From the NCBI GenBank assembly GCA_963210315.1, contig OY723242.1:1860001-1924000 (forward strand): DNA of 64,000 nucleotides, given 5' to 3'. The position numbers and the translations under genes were made by a program. Under the pieces are notes generated by a model, which saw only the letters and a program-made list of their open reading frames with translations, had not been told where the DNA came from and made no database searches. Origin of the DNA: Rhynchopus euleeides. Lineage: Eukaryota > Euglenozoa > Diplonemea > Diplonemida > Diplonemidae. Below, piece after piece: positions 48,931-59,435 of the stretch (positions are counted from its first letter, which is position 1; every line of letters begins with the position of its first letter).

Positions 48931-49833
48931 CAGCTTCATTTGTCCTCTATTGTGACTGTTTCAGGCCTGTGCTCATGTCGCTGGGGTCACTTTGCTCACG
49001 AAACGCCTCCTGGTCACCTTGAGACCCCAAGGCGAGGAGCCAACTTTTCCGGTTTCCTGAAAATCTATATTTTTTTTCCTTTTTACCCCTGACCTGATTT
49101 TTTGTGAGGGCCTGCAGAAAATCAGGTCAGCTGACCCGAAAAAACCCCCAAGCTCCACCCCTGATTTCATGTCTTATGTCCGACCGAAGACTCCCTTGGT
49201 GTGTTGCTGCTGCACCCTACGAACCTTGCAACCTTTGTTTCCTGCATGCTCACCCGTGTCGCTGAGTGACACGGCACTGCCGAAGCCACAGGTGTGTGAG
49301 GCGTCTCGCTTTGCTTCTTTTCAAGGCGAATGCCCCGATGAATGTGCGTCAATCCCAAAAGCCAACTGGGCGTATATAGTATCACGACACCGGCGCACAG
49401 CTCAGCGCGTGTCCAAACACTGAAGCCAAGCAAAGGCAGGCCGTGTGGCTGTCCACGATACCCACGCGACAGTCTGTGTTGAGGACCAGATGCCACTTCC
49501 ATTAGCATCTAACAGGTACCACTTCCACAGGCGGCATTCGACTGTCAAGGCGTGTTTCTGGAACTCACACGCGGAGTCGTGTAAACTGCGTAGCTTTTTA
49601 CCTTTGGATGACACTCAATGCATGAGGCACCCCCCTCCCCCTGTCTCCCCAAGAAGCTGACCCCCACCCACCCCAGCCCCTGCCCATCACTCCCCTTGCT
49701 TGTGTGCGTTGTGCACACCACCCCACCCCACGCCCCACAAGGAGGGGATGTGCTCTTGGGGTTGCAGTGGTTGCACCGCCCCGTGACTTTGCCACACACC
49801 GCACCACCAGCAGACACACAGGGAAGACGAAGG
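48931..49833. other. Spacer upstream of gene E
   Basis: Contains the right end of the TIR element (to about 49173), then about 440 bp without a recognised feature. From about 49615 the C-rich part of the family upstream region begins, and 49690-49833 is the conserved block of the Ubl-DUF4116 genes. Confidence 0.5.
49690..49833 (+). promoter_or_regulatory. Conserved upstream block, Ubl-DUF4116 gene E
   Basis: Same block as upstream of genes B and D (ttgcagtggttgcaccgccc, gtgactttgccacacaccgc, gacacacagggaagacgaagg). The 11-bp duplication seen at gene D is absent. Confidence 0.5.
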
Positions 49834-51167
49834 ATGTCAGGAGAAGGAATGGAGGTGTTCCTGAAGGACAGGCTGTGTGGGGAGCAGCATGCGGTGCACA
49901 TCGGGGAGGGCGACACCCCGGTTCATCTCAAGGCAAACGCACTCGACGTGGTGCTCGGGTCCCCTCCCGACGCGCTTCCCGAGGACGTGGAGCTCTCGGT
50001 GGATGGGGTGGTGCTCGACGACAGCACCCCTCTGTCCGGTGCCGCACCTGTCTCCCACGGGTGCTCCATCGACGTCGCCCTCACAGGTGCTCGCTTCGTG
50101 AAGGTGTTGCAGCACCCGGATGAGTTTGACGTAGACATCGAGGACATACCTGCCTGGGCACGGGGTCTGCGTGATGTGGCGCTTGCGATGGTGCAGTGTG
50201 ATGGCGATGCGTTGCGGCACCTCGATGAGTCATTCCGCAGTGACAAACACATCGTCAGTGTCGCAGTGAGGTACAACTGTGACGCACTTCAACATGCTTC
50301 CGAAGAGCTGCGTGGGGATGAGGACGTCGTCCTGCAAGCTGCCGAGAGCAACGGCGATACCTTGACGCGTGTCGTGAGGTTCGTATCACCTGCACTGCTC
50401 AGCAACAAACACTTCGTCCTCACTCTTGTGCAGCGCTGGGGTGAGTCACTCAAGTATGTCGATGCAGCGCTGCAGGCCGACAGGGAGGTCGTCATGACAG
50501 CAGTTCACAGCAACGGTGATGCACTCCAGTACGCGTGTGAGTCCCTCCGCAACGACAGGCAGGTGGTCATGGCGGCAGGCGAGGGCTTGAATCACGCAAG
50601 TGCTGCACTGCGCAACGACAAGGAGCTTGTTCTCCGTGCCGTGAGCGTGGGGGCTGACATTGCATGCGCTTCGGAATCACTGCGTGACGACAGGGAGGTC
50701 ATGATTGCGGCCGTGCGTCTGTGGGGAGGTGCCTTCAGCAACGCATCATCCGCACTGCGCCACGACACGGAGTTCCAACGCGAGGCTGTGCTGTGGCACG
50801 GTGCGGCGTTAGAGCATGCTCCCAAGGCGGAGGAGCCGTGCTCAGATGTGGCACTTCACCAAGACCGAGACCTTATCCTTGCAGCAGTCGAGACCTACCA
50901 CCGGGCACTCGAACACGCTGACCCTTCCCTGCAGGGCGACAGGGAGGTGGTGCTCGCTGCGATGCACAGCAGAGGGCCGTCGGGTCATTTGAGTGCACTG
51001 GGCTTTGCACCCTCAGACCTGAAGAAGGACGAGGAGGTGGTGCTGGCAGGTGTCCGGCGTCTCTCACGGGTTCTCCATGATGCAGACACCTCGCTTCGCA
51101 CCAACAGAGACTTCGTGCTGCAGTGTGTCAAGCTGCAGGGAGGTGCCTTGGTACACGCCGACCCCTC

Positions 51168-51187
51168 TGTTCGTAGCGACAGGGAGG
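51168..51187 (+). repeat. 18-20-bp target-site duplication, left
   Basis: tgttcgtagcgacagggagg, repeated at 51715-51734. The last two G's could instead belong to the element, which would then begin GGGGTGAAACC. Confidence 0.9.
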
Positions 51188-51266
51188 GGTGAAACCTTTT
51201 GAACGGGCGCCTCCACGTGGCGAACCCCGGTAACGGTGAGGGTAGAGACCGGCGAAGATCCGTTCA
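51186..51266 (+). ncRNA. Candidate HDV-like self-cleaving ribozyme
   Basis: Pairings drawn by hand in the HDV nested double-pseudoknot order. P1 is GGGGT (51186-51190) with ACCCC (51224-51228). P2 is TGAACGG (51200-51206) with CCGTTCA (51260-51266). P3 is CGCC (51208-51211) with GGCG (51219-51222), with L3 TCCACGT. The segment GGTAAC follows P1', then a weak P4 (GGT/ACC), then GGCGAAGAT in the position of the catalytic J4/2 strand (GGCGAA in HDV). The first G is the element's first base, as expected if the ribozyme defines its 5' end, as in R2 and L1Tc-type retroelements. P1 is shorter than the usual 7 bp. Confidence 0.6.
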
Positions 51267-51714
51267 TTTTTCCGCTGCGTGCCCTATTTCAATACAGCGG
51301 GGGGCCCTTTTTCGCAGCTTTGAGCGTTATTGATGTTGTGGTGTTTGTGATTTCCCTTTTACCCGTGGTGCACGCAACAGCTGGCGCTCGTCGGCTCGCA
51401 GGTTACGAGGCAATTGCCAGTCACACTGCTTGAGAGGCCTTCGGGCATTCGTTTGCTAGTAGCTTAGCTACACTTCTTCACTCCGTCTGAGGGGGCGGGT
51501 AGGGGGCTGCCATCAGCCCCCTGCCGTCCTGTGGTGTGTGCCCTTCTAGCTTCCATTTTTAAATCTAACACCGGTGTGTGTCCCGTGTGTCTTTTTCCTT
51601 CCCCACCCCCACACACGCATGCCGGACGGACGCTGGATAGCCTGCTCGACAGGCTAGCTCGGACCTGTGGCCGACGGGCCGGGGTCGGACCTCGTTCGGT
51701 TCAAACCCAACTAA
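51186..51714 (+). mobile_element. 0.53-kb short retroelement with HDV-like 5' end
   Basis: Inserted in gene E with a clear target duplication. There is no open frame of note, so it is non-autonomous. The first 81 bp fold like an HDV-type ribozyme (separate entry). The next ~90 bp match the insert at 44515 inside the LINE, which suggests a common autonomous partner. The 3' end reads ggttcaaacccaactaa without a poly(A) tail. The ggttcaaaccc string resembles a tRNA B box but no A box or tRNA body is seen. Confidence 0.8.
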
Positions 51715-51734
51715 TGTTCGTAGCGACAGGGAGG
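51715..51734 (+). repeat. 18-20-bp target-site duplication, right
   Basis: Copy of 51168-51187. The DUF4116 frame resumes here. Confidence 0.9.
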
Positions 51735-53355
51735 TGCAGCTTGCTGCGGTGGCACAGGACCCGAAGGTCTTGCGGTGGTGTGATGAGTCGATCCGCAGCA
51801 ACAGAGATGTGGTCCTCACAGCCGTGCGGAAGAATGGTGATGCTTTGAAGTATGCTTCATCCAACCTGCGCAAGGATCGTGAGGTCGTGCTTGCTGCTGT
51901 GAAGTTCTCACAGTATTCGGCACTGCGACATGCCGACTTGACCTTCCGGAAGGACGAGGAGGTGGTGCTCGCAGCCACACACACTGACGGGGATGCTCTT
52001 CTAGTCGCCGACCCTTCCTTCCTCAGCAACCGAGACTTCATGCTTGCAGCCGTACGCAAGTGCGGGTGCGCTCTTCGCTACGCCAGTGCTTCACTGTGCC
52101 GTGACAAGGAGCTTCAACTGGCGGCCGTGTTGCAGGACGGGAGGGCGCTGCAGTACGCTGACCCTCCACTGCGAAGCGACAGGTCGGTTGTGCTTCAAGC
52201 GGCTCGTGCACACGGCGATGCTCTGCAGTTCGCCGATCCTGTGTTCTGTGGTGACGAGGAGGTGGTCCTCGCAGCCGTGACGAGTTGCGGCAGGGCGCTG
52301 CGCTTCGCCGACCACACACTGTGGAACAAGCGTGAGGTGGTGCTGGCGGCTGTGCGCCAGGAGGGACGTGCCCTGCAGTGCGCCCCCACAGCGCTGTGCT
52401 GCGACAAGGAGGTGGTGCTGGCGGCTGTGCGTGCCGACCCAGACGCCTTCATCCACGCTTCTGCCCCGCTGCGCCGCGACAGCGACGTCGTTGCTGCCGC
52501 CTTCCCTGAGCTGCATTAGCACAAGAGACGCTGCTGCCTCTGACCCTCTCCACATGACAGGACGCACAGGACCATCCACCTGCCTGCAGAGGTGGGCCGC
52601 TGTCGCACAGCCCCCTGTGCAGGTGCATGGAAAGCATAGACTGACAAGCAGGCTCGACATTCACCCTCCGGGTACCTCGGGTCCTGAGCCCCATCACCCG
52701 ACGCTCACAAGGCGCCTGGGCGATACAGGCAGATCTCGAACCCGACGAAGAGTCCCCGCCCCTTCCCCTCTCAGTGTCTGTGCGGAGACTGGTGCAGATT
52801 CCCCTTGTTGTTGTCAAGCGTTCAAGCAGCTGTGCGAGAAGTACAGCGTGGTGATCGGCGACTAGGAGGCCCCTGCTGCTTCCCGACGTGGGTGATGAAG
52901 ACCCTTCCCGCTGCTCAGAGCCTGCTGTCCAGCGGTCAGGGTACCCTGCGTACCTGGTGGCGTATCTGCGGGGCATTCTTGTGGAGATACCACGCGCTCC
53001 GTCTCCCGCTGCATGGCGCCTTGACGATACTCACCTGGATGTCTCAGACCTCTCGGCTGCATCTGCCATGATGTTGGGGGCCTTCGCTCTGTGCCACTGT
53101 GTGTCAAACTGTGTCACTTTGCAGCCAGTTTTGTGAGGCAGTTCACCATTTCTCACTTCTCTGTATATCTGAGCGAAGGCCCCCTGAAGCCAAGCAAAGG
53201 CAGGCAGTTGGGCCTTCACTCTGTGTCTCCTAACTGTGTCAGCTTGTCCCCCTTTGTTGTGAGGCGACTCACTTCCCCCGTTGGGTCCCGGGGATTTCAC
53301 TCGGAACTTCATAAAGCAGTGTGAACAGACGCCTGGTTGCTCCCCCCTTGCAACA

Positions 53356-54012
53356 TACCGTAAACGGAAAAAGGGTGGACCGTAAAAATGTTCCAAGTTC
53401 CCAAAAAAAGGCCAAACGTTCCATCTTTTTTACGGTCCACCATTTATTGGGACTGAATATGGAAAAGACAATGCGATTTTCGCCCGCGGGCTGGTGGGTT
53501 GCGGGGCGCGGACTGCGGCCTCCACGCCGCAGACTCCCACACGTAGGCCTCCCGACCTCCCAGCTTTGGACCCTCCCTCCACCACCGCAACCAACACCAG
53601 CAAGCGAAGCAACCTCCCTGCATGTGGAAAGGGCACCATCACCACTCGCCTCGAGACTCACCCACCACCACACCTCGAGAAGTGTAGTCGCTTTAGTGTA
53701 GTACACCCTGCAGAAACTGTGGCAGAACAGTTCCGGACGATGTTGAGCCCACACTATGTGTTGAGCACACTATGTGTGAGGCCCTGTGGTGTCAATCCTG
53801 AAGCTTCAGTCGTACGATTTCCTTGGTTCCTTCGCGACCTCGTCGCTTGGAACTCGTATAAAAACCGCCAAGTTGACTATCCCAACCGTAAAATAGGTGG
53901 ACCGTAAAAATGTTCCAAGTTCCGGAAAAACCCCATTTGTTCCATCTTTTTTACGGTCCACCTATAGTACGGTTCACCTTTATTACGGTCCACAATATTT
54001 CCTTTTACGGTA
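53356..54012. mobile_element. Foldback/MITE-like element with nested inverted repeats
   Basis: The outer ends taccgtaaa and tttacggta face each other. Inside are two ~67-bp hairpin units (53374-53441 and 53896-53962). Each has 15-bp inverted arms, ggtggaccgtaaaaa and tttttacggtccacc, around a similar core (tgttccaagttc). More cggtccac/cggttcac motifs lie near 53970-53992. There is no transposase. The layout suggests a MITE that duplicated internally or two MITEs in tandem. A TA duplication at the ends is possible. Confidence 0.6.
53680..53868 (-). repeat. ~210-bp dispersed repeat, copy 2 (reverse)
   Basis: Reverse-complement relative of 18428-18640. Shared strings include gaaatcgtacgactgaagct and cggaactgttct(c/g)ccacag. 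It is more diverged than the other two copies and lies inside the foldback element, so it inserted there later. Confidence 0.7.
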
Positions 54013-54652
54013 TATCCCATTCCCCACAAGAGGGTAAATGACTGACGCAGTGCTCTCTGCAGACTGCTCCACACCCCCTCCCCTCCCTCACGAAGCCCCC
54101 CTCTCCACCTTTGCAATGCACACCTGAGACTTGGCCTTCGCTCTGTCAGACAATCCGTGTTGATCCCACTGTGCCACTCTCTTTGTCCCCATCCCCACCA
54201 TCGCACACTGCACACACCGCCACTGCACTGGGCTTCTCTCCGAAGGCAAGATATAGCGTCTGAGTTCGCTCGGTGTGGCCTAACATGAACGGTTCACGTG
54301 TGTGTGTTGCGGGTATGTGGGGTGCTTCGGTGCCGGAAGGTGATAGGCGTCCTTGCCCTGTTCCAACATGCACAGCTGGGCTGGGGTCTCTCCATAGACA
54401 TCACCGGTGGAGGCGTGTCTGTGCCACGCACGCACGGGGAGGTGTGGGAGAGGTCTGTGGCTCCCGGGTAGTTCAGAGCTCTAGAGCAGCTGAGGCGATG
54501 ACGGACCCCCGCAAGCAAAGCGGTGTGCGCTTCCCGACAGCCTTGAAGGGCAGGTAACTGGCCTGCCATGGTGCAGGCAACCAGGTGCTACTGACGCCTT
54601 CCACCCCCCACCCCCACCCCCTGTGCAGAAGTAGTTAGGAATACCCCTGCAC

Positions 54653-54690
54653 ACAACCTGCACAAGGGGTGAAGGGTGATCATTCCTGTG
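54653..54690 (+). promoter_or_regulatory. 38-bp block shared with SepSecS upstream region
   Basis: Matches 2971-3008 in the same orientation at about 34 of 38 positions, about 260 bp before the PPR ATG. Confidence 0.4.
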
Positions 54691-54710
54691 ATTCATTTTC
54701 TTCATTTCCC

Positions 54711-54755
54711 CCTTCATTTGCATGAGGCTACTTTGTAGCCTCATGCAAATGAAGG
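54711..54755. promoter_or_regulatory. Perfect 21-bp stem hairpin upstream of PPR gene
   Basis: Arms 54711-54731 and 54735-54755 are exactly complementary around a TTT loop, with partial pairing further out. The arm includes atttgcatgaggctac. It lies 190-240 bp before the ATG. It may be a DNA palindrome bound by a dimeric factor, a 5'UTR structure or a small foldback insertion. Confidence 0.6.
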
Positions 54756-54948
54756 AGGAAAATGGAACGCAGAGAACGCAGGTCCGATTTGAGTTTACGG
54801 CACGCGGGAGTGCCGTAATTGCGAGAGCCACCTCTCGCCTCATCACAGGTCGAGGTGTGTGCGTTTCACCACAACCTCTCCCCTCCCCATTCCCCCGTGT
54901 TCAGTGACATGTGTCGATAGTGTTCCATTTTGCCTTTTTGGAGTCACG

Positions 54949-56181
54949 ATGATGCGGCGCTGCGCCGCGCTGCTGATGCAGTCGATGGAGAACGACAGAC
55001 ACGCCGCGAAGATCCTGAAGGAGAAGTTCGCCTACACCGGGTCGTGGCGAAATGTCGACCCCAGCACCGCGACGAAGGTGAAGGCAGATGTAATGAGAAC
55101 CCTCGCAGAAATGCCCAGTCGGCGCCTTGCCGTCGGAGAGCGGACCTACGCAACTGCAATCTCCATCATGGCCCGCCTTGGTTTCTGCCAGACTGCGGAG
55201 GAGCTTTGGAGCAAGGCAAAGGAGGTCTCCCCCATGCGCACACCCAGTCTGCACAACGCGATTCTCGCGGCTCGCCTCCGAGGGTCTCGCGGGTCTCCCG
55301 CCGCGTGCAGCCGTGTCATCGCAGACACACTCTCCGATATTAGAAGCTGTGGCCTTCACCCAGATGCGTTCACCTATAACACCGCCATGAAGGGGCATGC
55401 GGTGAACGGCGATCTCCCGGAGTGCCTGCGCCTATACCGCGACATGAGGCGAGCGGGCATCCGCCCCGACAGCGTAACGTGCAACACCCTGCTCTCCGCC
55501 GCCGGGCCTGACACCTTGGAGGATATCATGAATCTCTGCCAGAAGGCCGGGCTGACCCCAAGCCCCACAAGCTTCTCCGCCGTGATATCTGTCTATGTCC
55601 GAAGTGAGGACGTGGAGGGTGCGACGTTGTGGCTCCGCAAGGCAATAGCGTCCGGAGCACAGAGGGAGGATCACTTCCGGCAGGTGATGAAGCTGCACTC
55701 CTTGCGGAGCGGGCCGGGCGACGCGGAAGCGATCGATGCTCTGATGGAAGAGCAGCGGTCGCTGTGCCTGGAGGTCAGCATCGAAGCCTACCATCTAGGG
55801 ATGATTGCGTGGGGGAAGCGTGGAAACCTGCACCGTGTCGGAGGGTGCTATGTCGCGCTCGCCGCAGATGGGAATGTGCGGACCTACCGCACCTACACTC
55901 TGTTCATCGAGGCGCTGCTCGAGTGCATGAAATCTGGATCACAAGGGGTTGCCAGACAGGGAAAATGCATCGAGCTCGCGGAGTCGGCCCTCACCACCGG
56001 GTTGGGGCAGAGCGCTTGCCACAGCCCGAAGCCTTTCGTCGCGCTGGCGAAGGTGTACCATTTTGCCGGAGAGTCTTCTAAGCTGCGCAGGCTGGCCCTG
56101 CAGTATAGCAGGATTGCCACTCTGCCTCCGTGCCCGGAGCTTGAATCTCTCGTAAAAAGCTGCGCAAGTGCTGTCGAGTGA
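54949..56181 (+). CDS. Pentatricopeptide repeat (PPR) protein
   Basis: 410 residues from the ATG giving MMRRCAALLMQSMEND, a basic, acid-poor N terminus compatible with a mitochondrial presequence. PPR units are clear in the middle: DAFTYNTAMKGHAVNGDLPE, then CLRLYRDMRRAGIRPDSVTC, followed by NTLLSAAG, LCQKAGLTPSPTSFSAVISV and ALLECMKSG. About 8-9 degenerate units of ~35 residues seem likely. There is no DYW, SMR or PRORP nuclease domain at the C terminus. PPR proteins bind single-stranded organellar RNA, and the number of units is modest. The frame continues upstream to 54859, but an acceptor-like GTGTTCAG and the presequence favour this start. No introns are seen. Confidence 0.85.
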   Translation: MMRRCAALLMQSMENDRHAAKILKEKFAYTGSWRNVDPSTATKVKADVMRTLAEMPSRRLAVGERTYATAISIMARLGFCQTAEELWSKAKEVSPMRTPSLHNAILAARLRGSRGSPAACSRVIADTLSDIRSCGLHPDAFTYNTAMKGHAVNGDLPECLRLYRDMRRAGIRPDSVTCNTLLSAAGPDTLEDIMNLCQKAGLTPSPTSFSAVISVYVRSEDVEGATLWLRKAIASGAQREDHFRQVMKLHSLRSGPGDAEAIDALMEEQRSLCLEVSIEAYHLGMIAWGKRGNLHRVGGCYVALAADGNVRTYRTYTLFIEALLECMKSGSQGVARQGKCIELAESALTTGLGQSACHSPKPFVALAKVYHFAGESSKLRRLALQYSRIATLPPCPELESLVKSCASAVE

Positions 56182-57202
56182 GGGTGGGGGGGGGGGGGGT
56201 TGGGGGGAGGGTATTGTAGGCAACCTTATGGAGGGTGTCCTAAATTTAGGAAATTTTTGAAAAATTTGGAAAATTTTGGGGGATTTTTTGAAAAAATGGC
56301 AAAAAAAAGGGTGTGGGGAGTTGGGTCCAGTTTAGCAAAGTCCGTGTATTTGGACGCGGCCCCTCAGATAAGGAAGCCGCGTCTCAGGTGCAGGATGTGC
56401 GGTGTTGTCGATTTTTCAGGGTTCGACATTCTCGGGCTGGACGGAGAGAAACGGTGGGTGCAACTCTGATCAGAAAAAACTTCAACCGAAAAAACGGGGT
56501 GTAGCTCCCTGACTGACGAGCAGCGGGAGGTGGCGAAGAGAAGCTCCTCATGCGTGGCGGCCTCCCTCGTTCGCGGCGGGTGAGGCATGCGGGGGTACGA
56601 GAGCGGCACCCGCCTGAGTTCTTTATGGAACCCACAAACCTGGGTGGCCTCACGGATGTGAGGTTGGAAATGCTCCGGGAGACAGCCGATGGCGCCTCAA
56701 CGCAACAGGCTATCGTTGCCGGCTTGGTGCCCATATGGTGCAAGATGAGCGGCGGAATCCGCGAACTTCGGGAACTATCAGGTAGTTTGAACGCTGAAGA
56801 CTGCCCCGCCAGGCTGAATGGGAGTCACAACGCGATGAGGAACAAGGATCAGCAGCGCCCTTTGCGGCAAACACAGGGCAGCTCTCCCTGAGCAGCTGGG
56901 AATGAAACGGGACGGAACTAACAAGCAGCAGCGAAAATGTTGCAGAGCACCAGTAACCACAACGAGTCCATGACACAAGTGGAACTGCAGACACGGGGCA
57001 GCCAAGAAACCGACGCAGTCGCAGGAGACCACCTCCACGGTCAGAACGAGCAGAACTGAGAGACACTCAATGGGATGGAGCGGAATCACTGTAACGGGGA
57101 CACACTGATGGCACACAGGACAGACAGACAGAAGTCAGAGTGAAACGGTTGTACAAAGGGCTCGGCTTTACCGACGTCCTTAGTACAGAGTGAAACGACG
57201 AC

Positions 57203-57242
57203 GCCGCCGAAGGCGGCCAATCCGCCGCCCGAAGGGCGGCGG
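57203..57242. repeat. Two adjacent GC hairpins
   Basis: gccgcc-gaa-ggcggc (57203-57217, approximately) is followed by ccgccgccc-gaa-gggcggcgg (57222-57242). Both are perfect stems with GAA loops. Confidence 0.7.
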
Positions 57243-58203
57243 AAAAATTTTTGGGGTGTTTTTGGGAGAAAAACCGGGCAACCTGGGCCCTTTGGGACCA
57301 CACAGGCCAGGAAAGGCCAAAATTTTCGATTTTTTTCGGAAATTTTTCGGTTTTTCAGAGTGTGGCAGTCCGCAGATACAGATTTTCGGGTCGGAAAAAA
57401 AATTTTTTTTCGACCCAAAAAAATCGGATTTTTTCGGGGAGGGTCTCCGGTGGCCCCCCCTGGATTTCCTGTTTTTTCCCGATTTTTCCTGATGAGTTCG
57501 GATTTTGCTCGAAATTTGCCCTTGTGTCAACCAGTGGCAAAACTTTCGGAAAATCGGGAAAAATCAGGAAAATCCGGAGTACCGGACACCCTCCTATGGT
57601 CATCTTTCATTTATGAAAATTTTATGACTTTCACAGGCACGCCTACATGCACAAGCCCAATGATACCTTGCCCAGATCGCGAAGGATGTGCATGTCTCAT
57701 GTCAGGGAATGGGTAGTACAGCCCGATCTATTGTTGCGTCTTGTCCGCACATGCGGTGGCGAATGCCACGTTTCTCTACTTCTTATATCCTGGCCATCGC
57801 CAGGGGGTGTCTCCGTGACGTGGCGCAGCTAAGTGTGTTGAGGCGCACGACCCCCTCGTTTCGGTTGAAACATTGCTGCATGCTGCCGAACCTTACCGAA
57901 CCAAAGAGCTCCAGGATCGGCACCCCACCACCCCACCCCACCCTATCCGCATTCCCTTTGGCCATGCCAGACCCGCGCTCGGTGCGGCGGGGATCGTGCT
58001 GCCTTGGCAGGGCCCAAAACACACCCCCACCCACACAGAATCGGAACCCTCACAGCTTGCGCAGAGGCAATACACGATACGCACCGCCCCCGCCCCTCCT
58101 TCCTCCTTTTTTTTTTTTACTAGTTACGAGCAGTGATTTTCCTCTCCGCTGAAAATCTCAAAAATGCCGGCGAAAAAATTTTTTCCCACTCGGAAAAAAT
58201 TTT

Positions 58204-58228
58204 CTCGGGCGCGCTTCGCGCGCCCGAG
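58204..58228. repeat. 11-bp GC hairpin with TTC loop
   Basis: Perfect stem ctcgggcgcgc / gcgcgcccgag around TTC. Flanked by A/T-rich gaaaaaattt strings. Confidence 0.7.
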
Positions 58229-58249
58229 ACTACGCGGAGATGGCCAGTC

Positions 58250-59030
58250 GCATACGCCCAAGGACTTGCGAGACAGGCACACGCGACAGGGGGGGTCTGG
58301 GGGGCGGAGCCCCCCAGACCCGCCGGAGGCCACGGTAGTGAACATCCGTCCCGTCGAGGCTACAGATTTTGGGCGTTTTCGCATTCCTGGGGTTGCTGTA
58401 CGGCTGGTGGGCCTGGGTTCCACAAGGGGGGTCTGGGGGGCGGAGCCCCGCAGCCGCCGGAGGCCACGGTAGTGAACATCTGTTCTTTGCAGCCACCCTC
58501 TGCAGGTTTTGTCCTGCCAATCTGTAACTGCTTGGTGGGGCTCACAGAGCAGGCCCTCCCATTTTTTTCCTGGGCCTGATGTTTTTTCCTCCAGGACCTC
58601 TCCCCAGACCCCCTGAAAAATTCCCACCAAAAACCCCCGTGGCGAAAAAACTTTTTTCGCCGGACGATTTTTCCAGAGATTTTTTTTTTTGCGAAATTTT
58701 ATTTTTTCGCCACGGGGGAAAATCACTGGTTACGAGCACAGGGTATAAGATAGACTTTTTTTCTGGCGCCGTTTTCCGGTTTTTCTGGTTTTGAAAATTT
58801 TTCGCGCGCGCCTTCGGCGCGCGCGACCCGCGCAAACCCTCCCAGAATCTGAGAGGGCCCGGTGCCTGCGCGCGTCCTGTCGTACTGAGGCTGCTTGGTG
58901 GGGCAGGCGCAGCAGCTGCTTTGAAAGTTTGGACTCTCGGCCAAAAAACCGGTCTGGTGCCGCAGGGGGGTCTGGGGGGCGGAGCCCCCCAGCCGCCGGA
59001 GGCCACGGTAGTGAACATCTGTTCCCTACA
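58250..59030 (+). repeat. Structured GC-rich repeat, three units
   Basis: Cores at about 58288-58350, 58423-58483 and 58962-59020, each with the gtctggggggcggagccc hairpin followed by ccgccggaggccacggtag and tgaacatc. The first two are adjacent; the third is separated by A/T-rich DNA and a GC hairpin. Confidence 0.8.
58803..58825. repeat. 10-bp GC hairpin with TTC loop
   Basis: cgcgcgcgcc / ggcgcgcgcg around TTC, the same design as 58204-58228. Confidence 0.7.
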
Positions 59031-59435
59031 GTCTGGATTCGCTTGTAAGTAGGAAGGCTTCGCTGTATCGCAGCCCGGCCAGCAGGAGATCACTGGTCCT
59101 TGAGGGTTCAACCTTCAGGGTGGAGGAGGGCGGGGGAGCGACCACTCGTGACAGGTGTGCGTTGTGGGTGGAGTGGGTGCACGACAGAATGGCCAAAGGG
59201 TTCACGAGATCTCTGCACACATTCCGTTATCGAGGAGATGGGCACCTAGCTGTGACGACAGGCAACAAACAAATCTCATCTGTTAGTTGCCCCCAATAGG
59301 CTTGGCGACCTTCAAGACTGCTTGAAAGACGTTCGTGTTCTCGTCTCAGCCCTCCAGACAAGCAGATCTGTCTCGAGTTGGTGGGCTGTCGCCATGTATT
59401 CGATGGCACCGAGTGACGCTGCACAGAGGCAGACG

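Larger units (their letters stand above)
37627..49173. mobile_element. Small TIR element hosting PLE copy 2
   Basis: The ends caggggtggagctt (about 37637-37650) and aagctccacccctg (about 49150-49163) are perfect 14-bp inverted repeats with weaker similarity inside (gggtt, cgggtcag). Without the 10.8-kb PLE the element would be about 0.7 kb and non-autonomous. It includes two units of the structured GC-rich repeat (48.6-48.93 kb). No target duplication was established. Confidence 0.4.
49834..52519 (+). pseudogene. Ubl-DUF4116 gene E, split by a 0.53-kb insertion
   Basis: The N-terminal part encodes the invariant Ubl block, the linker FVKVLQHPDEFDVDIED shared with gene D, and DUF4116 units up to ...PSVRSDRE. 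There a 0.53-kb element with an 18-20-bp target duplication interrupts it, and the frame ends at a TGA (51190-51192) at its start. The remaining repeats resume at 51715 as VRSDREVQLAAVAQDPKVLRWCDE and end ...AAAFPELH with TAG. Both halves are otherwise open and closely related to genes C and D. If the element were spliced or excised at the RNA level a full-length product would be possible; nothing here shows that it is. Confidence 0.9.
52520..54948. other. Intergenic DNA with foldback elements
   Basis: The first ~280 bp match the 3' flanks of genes C and D. A nested TIR foldback element occupies 53356-54012, with a reverse-oriented copy of the ~210-bp repeat inside it. The 38-bp block (54653-54690) and a long perfect hairpin (54711-54755) lie before the PPR gene. 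Short open frames overlap on both strands and none is called. Confidence 0.5.

Noticed and set aside
51696-51710. tRNA gene or tRNA-derived SINE head at ggttcaaaccc
   Set aside because: No A box at the right distance and no cloverleaf; a B-box-like string alone is not enough.
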